From CBDAPI01 sp965248635 (GTDB taxonomy: Bacteria; Acidobacteriota; UBA6911; RPQK01; CBDAPI01), in the NCBI GenBank assembly GCA_965248635.1, contig OZ252114.1, forward strand, positions 3,720,001-3,784,000: 64,000 bases of DNA, given 5' to 3'. The notes under the pieces are model-generated. The model ran no database searches, was not told where the DNA came from, and was given only the letters and a program-made list of their open reading frames with translations. This document shows positions 9,624-16,737 of this stretch, one piece after another (within the stretch, counting starts at the first letter, position 1; the number at the start of each line of letters is the position of its first letter). Made by a program: the position numbers and the translations under genes.

Positions 9624-11603
9624 ATGACCAAAGTCTCCAAACACCAGAACCCTAAACTTGCCACCCTCCTGGCCGCTGTTCTGCTGGTGGTCACTCTCGC
9701 ATCCTCTGTGGCAGCCCATCCCACCTCGGAAATGGAGGCCATCCGGCTGGCTTTGAAGACCTGGGCCCTGGCCGTGCTGAACCAGGACATGGACGAACTC
9801 GCCGACATCCTGCACGAGGATTTTCTGTTCAACGACGACATGGGCAAGGAACGATACCTTGAGGTGTACGGTCCCGTCCTGGACACGTTGTCGATAACCG
9901 AGATCAACCAGAGCCTGGCTTACTTTGATCACGTCGGGGAGGACTTTGAAGTGGCTCCGGTTGTCACGACCAGCGGACTCTTCAAGACCGGCTTTAAGCT
10001 GGTCTTTCGCTCGACGATCAAAGGATGGAAGGTCCATCGGATCTACCCCGATCAGCAAGTGCCCTCCCAGTTACTGGATGTGGACTTGCCTGAAAAGCAT
10101 CTCCTTCACTCTGTCAAGTTTCGACTCCGCGACGAGGGGACGGGCAAGCCGGTTGCGGCCCGAGTCCATGTCCGCGATGCAGAGGGTACTTACTGGCCAC
10201 CCAACGGTCACCAGAAGAACATTCCCGTCGGCTGGAGAGACGACGTGGGCGGCGATGTTCTCATTGACAAGAAGACCTACGCCTACATCTGGCCTGAATT
10301 TGAGGTGCCCCTGGCCGCAGGTCGCTATTCGATCGAAGTGGAGAGAGGTACGGAGTACGAGCCGGAAAGGGTCGATTTCGAAGTGGCCTCGTCGGGAGCC
10401 TCGCCAGTCGCGGTCACGCTTCGGCGCTGGTCCAATATCCGGGAACAGGGCTGGGTCTCGGGCGACACCCACGTTCACTTCTTGGATCCCCAGGCCGCTT
10501 TCCTGGAGGGAAACGCCGAAGACCTGAGCGTGGTGAACATCCTGGCCACCAAGTGGGGTGAGTTGATCACTGACGTTCAGAAGTTTCGTGGAGGGCCGGA
10601 GCCCTTCTCAGACAAGGAGACGGTGGTCTACGTCAACGAGGAATGCCGGCACGGTTTTCTGGGCCATACGGTGCTGATGGACCTCGAGGACCTGGTCTAC
10701 CCTCTCACCTGGGGCCCCGGCAACGAGGGTGTCTATGGCGGAATCGACTACCCGGCCATGGCCATGCAGGCGGACAAGACTCACGCCCAGGGCGGCTTCG
10801 TCGGATGGGCTCATTTCCCCTACCCGAACGGAGAGATCGCTATCGATATCGCACTGGGAAAAGTCGACTCGGTGGATCTCTTCACCTGGGGCGACGCCTT
10901 TGGTCCTCGCGGCCAGCGCCCCGGATCTGCCGAAATCTACTACCGCTTTCTCAACTGTGGATTCGACCTGCCGGCCACGGCAGGAACCGACAAGATGTTT
11001 AACACACAGGTTGTGGGGATCCCTCGAACCTACGTGAAGATCAAGGGCGACCTGACCTACCAGAAATGGATCGAAGGAATCCGGGCCGGTCGCACCTTCG
11101 TGACCACGGGACCCGTTCTCTCCTTCGAGGCGGGTGGTCATCAACTGGGTGAGACCGTCAAGGTGTCCACCGGGAAGAAAGTGAGCCTCACGGCCAAGGT
11201 TCACTCCCGGATTCCGGTAGAGAAGATCGAGATCGTCCACAACGGAAAGGTGGTCGCCCTGCAGGAGAATCCCGAAAAGGAGCAGCGGCTGGAAGTCCGC
11301 ACTGAGATATCCATTTCCGGAAGTTCCTGGGTGGCTGCCCGAGCTCACTCCTTGCAGCAGATTCCGTACCAGATGGACGGGATTCCCATCATGGCCCACA
11401 CCAGTCCCATTTACTTTCGGGTCGGAGGCCAGCCCCGCCAATCCGCCGAAGATGCAGCCTTTTTTATCGAGTGGGTGGATGAGGCTCTGAAGTGGCTCGA
11501 GGAGCGGGCCAACATCCCCGTTCCGGCACAGCGCAGGGAAATGCAGGAGATCTTCGAACGGGCACGTCTCGTCTTTGAACGGCAAACGGAGCCGGGAGCG
11601 TGA
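9624..11603 (+). CDS. Exported CehA/McbA-type metallohydrolase with an N-terminal SnoaL/NTF2-like domain
   Basis: A 659-residue protein with a signal peptide (LATLLAAVLLVVTLASSVAA, residues 12-31). Residues about 35-150 look like a SnoaL/NTF2-type alpha+beta domain (TWALAVLNQDMDELADILHE, GKERYLEVYGPVL). A carboxypeptidase-regulatory-like beta domain follows (GKPVAARVHVRDAEG). The C-terminal half is a PHP-type metallohydrolase domain starting GWVSGDTHVHFLDP, with GGFVGWAHFPYPNGE, TAGTDKMFN and RAGRTFVTTGPVLSF. CehA/McbA members hydrolyse carbamate or ester pesticides, but most relatives in soil and marine bacteria have unknown natural substrates. It ends 16 bases before the convergent ATP-NAD-kinase-like gene. 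The NTF2-like fusion is unusual to my eye. Confidence 0.75.
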   Translation: MTKVSKHQNPKLATLLAAVLLVVTLASSVAAHPTSEMEAIRLALKTWALAVLNQDMDELADILHEDFLFNDDMGKERYLEVYGPVLDTLSITEINQSLAYFDHVGEDFEVAPVVTTSGLFKTGFKLVFRSTIKGWKVHRIYPDQQVPSQLLDVDLPEKHLLHSVKFRLRDEGTGKPVAARVHVRDAEGTYWPPNGHQKNIPVGWRDDVGGDVLIDKKTYAYIWPEFEVPLAAGRYSIEVERGTEYEPERVDFEVASSGASPVAVTLRRWSNIREQGWVSGDTHVHFLDPQAAFLEGNAEDLSVVNILATKWGELITDVQKFRGGPEPFSDKETVVYVNEECRHGFLGHTVLMDLEDLVYPLTWGPGNEGVYGGIDYPAMAMQADKTHAQGGFVGWAHFPYPNGEIAIDIALGKVDSVDLFTWGDAFGPRGQRPGSAEIYYRFLNCGFDLPATAGTDKMFNTQVVGIPRTYVKIKGDLTYQKWIEGIRAGRTFVTTGPVLSFEAGGHQLGETVKVSTGKKVSLTAKVHSRIPVEKIEIVHNGKVVALQENPEKEQRLEVRTEISISGSSWVAARAHSLQQIPYQMDGIPIMAHTSPIYFRVGGQPRQSAEDAAFFIEWVDEALKWLEERANIPVPAQRREMQEIFERARLVFERQTEPGA

Positions 11604-11619
11604 GCGACCGAGAGATGCA

Positions 11620-12738
11620 CTAGTACCCTACCTTGTAGATGACGTAGTCCCCGTATCCCGTCGTCACTCTGCTGTAGCCGCTGAGAGCCTCGTTGAGTTC
11701 TTCGTCACCGGTATCCACCAGCAAGGGTCTGCCCGATAATGACGCCAACTTTTCTTTGGTAGCAATGATGGTGATCTGGTCTGTGCCCACCTGGCGGATC
11801 ACCGCCGGACTGAGCTGCTGGTTGCCGCGGCCAAACACATGGCCCTGGCCTCCGATGGGCGTAACGACGATTCGGCTCTTCCGTCCCCTGGTCAGTTGCA
11901 TTAATTGAGCTTCCGTGACATCGTTGGCCACCACTTGTTTGCCGCGGATCAAGTCCACGCCGAGCAACGTATTTTTCAACTCCAGAGTCTCCATGGTCGC
12001 CCGGGGCGTCGTACCGGGGCCTATGAGAAACAAACACTGCGGGTCATCCATCGATTCAATGATATCGGCTGCGATGCCCTGCAGCGTCTCTTTCTCGGCC
12101 AGAATACCGCCGGCCTTTGCGCTTTGAACGTATCGACTTTCTTCCGGCACGCGCAAATATCCGTAAAGTCTGGCTGAGACGATGCCGTCACGAAACGCGT
12201 CTTCATCGATGTCCATGACCTCGGCCTCACGGATATTGGTCAATCGCCCCTCCATCAGCAGGGTGACCACTTCTCCGGCACTCCTGGGGTTTACCGCGTA
12301 TACCGCGGAGTGGATCTTGACGCCGGCCGGGATACCGAGGGCCGGAACTCGTCGTCCGACTGCGTCGTAGATGTCGCGTGCCGTGCCGTCGCCTCCGGCG
12401 AAGAGCAGCAGATCCACCCCCTGCCCCACCATTTGCCGGGCAGCCCTGCGGGTGTCTCCGGGGGTTGTGCTGCCGCTTGAAATCGAGCCGATCACCTGTG
12501 GCGAGAGGCCCGCCTGGCGGCATTCATCCTCGCCCATCTCCGCTGGATAAGTGAGGACCTGGATGCGGTCTTTGATTCTGGAAACGATCCTGAGCGCCTC
12601 GATGGTTCTCTCCGGCGATTCAGGCCGGGCGCCCAGTTCCCTTGCCTTCCGCAAAGCTTCCAGACCGTCGCTTCCTTTGAGCCCGACTCTCCCTCCCATA
12701 CCCGCTACGGGGTTGACAATAACTCCCAGCCTTTTCAT
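11620..12738 (-). CDS. ATP-NAD kinase / AcoX-family protein
   Basis: A 372-residue protein beginning MKRLGVIVNPVAGMGGRVGL with the kinase signature LLLFAGGDGTARDIYD around residues 111-126 and GIPAGVKIHSAVYAVNP. This is the long COG3199 type (predicted ATP-NAD or polyphosphate kinase, AcoX-like) rather than the short housekeeping NAD kinase. C-terminal features include GPGTTPRATMETLELKNTLL and VVTPIGGQGHVFGRGNQQ. It is the last gene of a three-gene operon, starting 7 bases after the GcvPB-like stop, so translation is probably coupled. AcoX proteins travel with acetoin or 2-oxoacid enzymes and have no settled reaction. Here the partner is a PLP decarboxylase pair. Confidence 0.8.
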   Translation of the reverse strand: MKRLGVIVNPVAGMGGRVGLKGSDGLEALRKARELGARPESPERTIEALRIVSRIKDRIQVLTYPAEMGEDECRQAGLSPQVIGSISSGSTTPGDTRRAARQMVGQGVDLLLFAGGDGTARDIYDAVGRRVPALGIPAGVKIHSAVYAVNPRSAGEVVTLLMEGRLTNIREAEVMDIDEDAFRDGIVSARLYGYLRVPEESRYVQSAKAGGILAEKETLQGIAADIIESMDDPQCLFLIGPGTTPRATMETLELKNTLLGVDLIRGKQVVANDVTEAQLMQLTRGRKSRIVVTPIGGQGHVFGRGNQQLSPAVIRQVGTDQITIIATKEKLASLSGRPLLVDTGDEELNEALSGYSRVTTGYGDYVIYKVGY

Positions 12739-12745
12739 GCGCAGA

Positions 12746-14308
12746 TTACTGGAGGCCCTTTTTCCTTCGGTACTGCCGCCAGGTCACAGCAATTCGTTCC
12801 GGCTCGTCAATGGATGGTGCGGGAACCTTATGGACCACGGAGTTGTATGGCGCGTTCTTGACGAAGTCAGGATTCTCATAGGCTTCTTTCGAGATCTGAC
12901 GCAGGACCGCCACATACTCGTCGATGTCGTCTTTGGAATACGATTCGCAGGGTTCCAGGGTGAAGGGCTCAGGGACGATCCAGGGGTGATGGCTAGTCCA
13001 ATAGTGCTGCAGCCCGAAGTCAGCCATTCTCCGCATCACGTCTTCTGTGCCCACACCGGTATCTTCCTTCAACTTCTCCCAGGAGTAGCGCACCTGTTCC
13101 AAGCGCCGTTTGCCTTCCGAGTAACGCACCACCACACCCGGGATCTCGCGGAGCTTCTTCTCCATATAGTTGTTGTTGAGGACCGAACATTCGGCTACCT
13201 CCCTCAACCCGGCCGCGCCCAGCTGCATGATCCACGCATAGCCCCGCAGTACGATAGGTGCGTTCCCGTAGAACGACCGCACGCGGCCGATGCTCTCCGG
13301 ATAATCAGAGTTGAGGAAGTACTTCTTTCCATCCAACTCGACCCTGGGTACGGGAAGAAACCTCGACAGCTCTTGTGTGACTCCCACAGCACCCATAGCC
13401 GGCCCCATGCAGGCATGCGGGGTGGCAAAGGTCTTATGCGCGTTGAAGTGACACAGGTCGAACCCGGCTTCGCGGGCCCTGGCGATTCCCAACATCCCGT
13501 TGGCGTTGGCCTGATCATAGACGCACAGCGCTCCGGCGTCATGTGCTGCTTGCACGTATTCTTCGATCCGCGGGTTATAGAGTCCCGTGTCCTCAGGGTT
13601 GGTGATAAAGATCCCTGCGGTTCGCTCAGAGAGGGCAGCTTTCATCGCTTCCAGGTCAGGGTATCCTCCCTTGTCGGGCATCAGTGTGACGATGTCATAA
13701 CCGGCCGTAGCGGGGGAGGCGGCGTCGCAAGGGTGAGAAAACATCGTCGTAATCACCTCAGTGCGATTTCGATCACCACGGGACTCGTGGTACGCCCTGA
13801 CCACGGATGCGTTCGTAAAGACACCCTGGGCCCCCCCGCTGGGCTGGAAAGAAAAGCAATCCAGGCCCGAGATTTCTTTGAGGAACTGCTCAAATTTGTA
13901 GTACATCTCCAGGATGCCCTGGATCGTGTCTTCGTCCTGAAGAGGATGGATTTCTGTCAGGCCCGGGTTTCTGGCGCACAAGTGCTCGAGGACTTTCGGC
14001 GTGTACTTCATGGTACAGGTGCCTTCGCTGATGTCAATCGTGACGTCGGTTCCCATGGTCTCCTGCGAAAGGTGGAGATAGTGCCGCAGTACGCGGGCCT
14101 GGTTGACCTCGGGCAACTCCGGCGGCTTCTTGCGCCTGAGGCTTTCCGGGATCACCGAGACTCCATCGCCGACTTCGGCCTGAATCCCGCGCTCGGCCTG
14201 GGGAAGCAGGACTCCTCTTTCACCGGGCACACTCATCTCCAAAATGATGTCCTCATCCCAGCGAGCCTGATGAAACTTTCGCAATAACGTGTTCTTATCC
14301 CTGCCCAT
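12746..14308 (-). CDS. Divergent glycine-decarboxylase subunit 2-like PLP protein (GcvPB-like)
   Basis: A 520-residue fold-type I PLP protein; the ATG at 14308 has AAGGAG eight bases upstream. Family marks include VRSFYGNAPIVLRGYAWIMQ and LREVAECSVLNNNYMEKKL. The PLP lysine lies in CHFNAHKTFATPHACMGPA. In ordinary GcvPB this segment reads close to NLHKTFSTPHGGGGPG, so a glycine-rich loop lining the active site has been replaced. The late motif that is usually around PPTVYFPLIVPE reads HYWTSHHPWIVPEPFTLEP. It pairs with the GcvPA-like gene 37 bases upstream. No GcvT, GcvH or lipoate gene is nearby. It may decarboxylate an amino acid other than glycine, or hand its product to something other than an H-protein; that is inference. 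Confidence 0.75.
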   Translation of the reverse strand: MGRDKNTLLRKFHQARWDEDIILEMSVPGERGVLLPQAERGIQAEVGDGVSVIPESLRRKKPPELPEVNQARVLRHYLHLSQETMGTDVTIDISEGTCTMKYTPKVLEHLCARNPGLTEIHPLQDEDTIQGILEMYYKFEQFLKEISGLDCFSFQPSGGAQGVFTNASVVRAYHESRGDRNRTEVITTMFSHPCDAASPATAGYDIVTLMPDKGGYPDLEAMKAALSERTAGIFITNPEDTGLYNPRIEEYVQAAHDAGALCVYDQANANGMLGIARAREAGFDLCHFNAHKTFATPHACMGPAMGAVGVTQELSRFLPVPRVELDGKKYFLNSDYPESIGRVRSFYGNAPIVLRGYAWIMQLGAAGLREVAECSVLNNNYMEKKLREIPGVVVRYSEGKRRLEQVRYSWEKLKEDTGVGTEDVMRRMADFGLQHYWTSHHPWIVPEPFTLEPCESYSKDDIDEYVAVLRQISKEAYENPDFVKNAPYNSVVHKVPAPSIDEPERIAVTWRQYRRKKGLQ

Positions 14309-14345
14309 AAAGGAACTCCTTCATCTGGTCCATTGCTCGGGGTAA

Positions 14346-15749
14346 CTAGCGGATAACTGCCTGCAGCGCGTTCACCAGCTGATCGATGTCCTCTTTAGTC
14401 ATGATTTCCGTGACGCAGTAGAGAGCGCACTGCCCAAACTGGGGGAATTCACGCGAGATGTCCTTCCCACCGAAGATCTTATGCTCCAGCAGACGCTTGT
14501 TGATCTCCCGGACGGTCCTGCCGGTAGCATCGAAATTCACCACAAATTCCTTGAAGAAGGGAGTCGGAAAGCTCAGTTCGACGCCACTGATCGCAGAGAT
14601 CCGCTGGGCGGCATATTGAGATTTCTGCATGATCGTTCGACCGACTTCTTCCATTCCCTTCGGCCCCATCAGAGCCAGGTAGACACCGGCGGTGATGGCC
14701 CACAGCCCGGTCGTCGTGCCTGTGAATTCCTTTCCCTTCTCTCGCGTGCCGTAAGAGGTTCTGTCGTACAACACTTCGCCGAAACCGTACTCCCCTTCCA
14801 CAATCGTTTCAGTGAGACCGAACATGAGGTCCTTGAACTCGGCGATCAACCGCATGTCATCGGATGTCGCGATGAATCCGCCCTGCCCTCCCCCACAATG
14901 CATGTGGATGCCCAGACTGTGGAGGTCGCCGCATGCGAACGTTCCACCATACTGTGCCGGCGGGGCGATCACGCCCAGAGAAATGGGATCGGTGTACACC
15001 AGGAACTCGGCGCCGTGCTCCCGCGCGATAGCCCCGATCGTCTCGGCCCCACTTTCCAGGAAGCCGAGATAGGATGGGTTTTCGATCAGCACAGCGGCCG
15101 TCCTGGAAGAGATCTTCGATCTTAAATCATCCAGCTTCAGCAGTCCCGTTTCAGGGTCGAACTCCAACAATTCGATCTCGACCTGGGGATCGGGCACGCC
15201 TTTCAGGTAGTTTTCGACCACCGCCAAGGTCTCGGGGTTCAACGACTGCGCTATCAAAACCTCTTTTCGTCCGGTGGCGCGGGAAGCCATGCGCAGAGAC
15301 GTGGCGGCAGCCTGTTGCCCGTCGTAGACGGGGCAGCTGAGAATATCCATCTCCAGAAGTTCGCCCATCAGACTGGCGTATTCGAACAAAGCCTGCCACT
15401 TTCCATGGTCGGCGTACGCTTCTCCTACATAGGCCGTCAGAAGCTCGCCGCGTCCGTTGATCTCGTCGCAAACTGCCGGCACAAAATGCTGTGGACAGCC
15501 GGCGCCCAGAAAATTGAGGTATTGCAGACAGTTCCTGTTGCGCTCCAGTAAGCCTTCAACGTGCCTCTTGATTGAATACTCATCAAGAATCGGTTCCGGC
15601 AAATCCAAATCGCGGTCAAACTGAAGACGCTCCGGGATCTCAGCATAGAGATCCATAATGTGGGCTGCGCCGACCTCTTTCAGCATTTCAGCCTTGACTT
15701 CCGGCACTGAGTTCGGCACGTAGGGGTAAACAACTTTCTTGCGGTTCAT
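14346..15749 (-). CDS. Divergent glycine-decarboxylase subunit 1-like PLP protein (GcvPA-like)
   Basis: First gene of the operon: 467 residues from the ATG at 15749, with AGAAGGAA upstream. Recognisable GcvPA elements are YVPNSVPEVKAEMLKEVG, NFLGAGCPQHFVP, DGQQAAATSLRMASRATG and VYTDPISLGVIAPPAQYGG. Other conserved stretches depart from the family. Where normal proteins have a GDGQPLGLPLNFGGPYLG-like stretch, this has GDLHSLGIHMHCGGGQGG; where they have a TREQHIRREKATSNICTNQ-like stretch, it has GTREKGKEFTGTTTGLWAIT. Both are near the subunit interface and active site, so the pair is altered in concert. Between 15750 and 15986 I see only leader sequence and no regulatory RNA such as a glycine riboswitch. 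Confidence 0.75.
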   Translation of the reverse strand: MNRKKVVYPYVPNSVPEVKAEMLKEVGAAHIMDLYAEIPERLQFDRDLDLPEPILDEYSIKRHVEGLLERNRNCLQYLNFLGAGCPQHFVPAVCDEINGRGELLTAYVGEAYADHGKWQALFEYASLMGELLEMDILSCPVYDGQQAAATSLRMASRATGRKEVLIAQSLNPETLAVVENYLKGVPDPQVEIELLEFDPETGLLKLDDLRSKISSRTAAVLIENPSYLGFLESGAETIGAIAREHGAEFLVYTDPISLGVIAPPAQYGGTFACGDLHSLGIHMHCGGGQGGFIATSDDMRLIAEFKDLMFGLTETIVEGEYGFGEVLYDRTSYGTREKGKEFTGTTTGLWAITAGVYLALMGPKGMEEVGRTIMQKSQYAAQRISAISGVELSFPTPFFKEFVVNFDATGRTVREINKRLLEHKIFGGKDISREFPQFGQCALYCVTEIMTKEDIDQLVNALQAVIR

Positions 15750-15986
15750 ATCCAGTCCACCGGTTCCTTCTAGGCAATGGGATCAAGAAAAATGCGCGAA
15801 GAGACAAACCAAAGACGCTCGGGTAAAATCATCGACTGCTCATCAGCTCTGGGTTTTCAACCAACACTTTTAGTCTACGTTGTCGGCGACGAGAGGGCAA
15901 AGGTGCTTCAATGGAAAGGCTAGAATGTAACCGCAACGCCAGGTCTCTACCGGGCAACCGCGAATTGTTCTCTAAGGAGAGACATC

Positions 15987-16153
15987 ATGAAAACAGGATT
16001 TCAACCCAGTTTTCTTGCAGCTGTTCTTCTACTGGCGGGTTCCGCGAAAACCATTTCCGGACAGGACCGGGAGTACCCGTTGAGAATCCATGTCAATGTA
16101 AAGGTCCCGTTGCGAGACGGCGTGCATCTTTCGGCCGACATTTATCGGCCATT
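15987..16153 (+). pseudogene. 5' fragment of a CocE/NonD (X-Pro dipeptidyl-peptidase-like) hydrolase gene
   Basis: A strong ribosome site, AAGGAGAGACATC, precedes the ATG at 15987. The product has a signal peptide (FLAAVLLLAGSAKTISGQ) and then HVNVKVPLRDGVHLSADIYR, which is the invariant opening of CocE-type hydrolases. After DIYRPF the similarity ends and the sequence becomes part of an unrelated transporter in another frame. The chimeric reading frame stops at 16244 after 85 residues. It could still be translated, giving an exported peptide with no catalytic residues. Confidence 0.7.
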
Positions 16154-16420
16154 CACCCCTACTACGTCCAAAGAATTCTGGCAGCCAGAGAGGTCAGGAT
16201 TGCCCGCTTTGCCGCCATCTCCAGCGGGGTCGGAATCTTCCTGATACAGGGCCTGCTGGTCATCGTCGGAATTGTGGGCAGCATTTACCTTCCCGGAGAA
16301 ACCGGAGATTCCATGCTGCCGCTCATCATCAAGGAACTCATGGGCGGGGTGGTCGGGGCGCTGGCCATGTTGGCGATGGTGGCAGTCAGCCTCTACTCGG
16401 GCAGGCGAAAGCCAAACTAA
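16154..16420 (+). pseudogene. Internal fragment of a sodium:solute symporter-like transporter
   Basis: In the frame offset from the CocE fragment the sequence reads HPYYVQRILAAREVRIARFA, then a long hydrophobic helix (GIFLIQGLLVIVGIVGSIYL), GDSMLPLIIKELMGG and a second helix ending SLYSGRRKPN at 16420. The QRxLAAR-x-AR loop followed by DxxLPLxIxELxP fits the middle of SSS-family symporters. It has no start of its own and lacks most of the expected transmembrane spans. The join to the CocE 5' end falls at about 16150, so two unrelated genes were fused by deletion or rearrangement before or when the neighbouring insertion sequence arrived. Confidence 0.5.
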
Positions 16421-16670
16421 GAGCTGGAGTTCATGCGGTCCTCCGATCCTGGCGCCTTCCCAGCGGCTTCCATATCCACTCAGCACGGCTACAGAGATCA
16501 CAATCAGCAGCATCCAGCTGTGAAAAACGTTATAACGTGGTGTTGACCACTGGACTAAGGGCTGGCGCAAAAACAAAATCACAGTACTCAGGGCATCAAT
16601 ACCACCCGTAGCTTCCCGATGTTTCCGCTCATTTCTCATTAAACTTCGTTAAGTTAAGCAGTTACGACGG

Positions 16671-16699
16671 TTGTAAGGAGTGGGAATAGTTGGTATAAT
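16671..16699 (+). promoter_or_regulatory. Sigma-70-type promoter for the ISAzo13 transposase
   Basis: TTGTAA at 16671-16676 and a perfect TATAAT at 16694-16699 are separated by 17 bases, the optimal spacing. The transposase start lies 39 bases downstream, after an AGAGGGGAAAC stretch at about 16718-16728 that could serve as ribosome site. This is the clearest housekeeping-type promoter in the window. Confidence 0.65.
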
Positions 16700-16737
16700 T
16701 ACCCCTTGTGTGATACGTAGAGGGGAAACTATACCAA

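Noticed and set aside
10608..11585. 325-codon minus-strand open frame
   Set aside because: Antisense to the CehA/McbA gene; no motif or ribosome site.
12551..14287. 578-codon plus-strand open frame
   Set aside because: It shadows the GcvPB-like gene; composition is rich in His, Arg and Pro with no recognisable domain.
15750..15986. Glycine riboswitch ahead of the GcvPA-like gene
   Set aside because: I could not find the conserved tandem aptamer features; the stretch looks like ordinary leader sequence.
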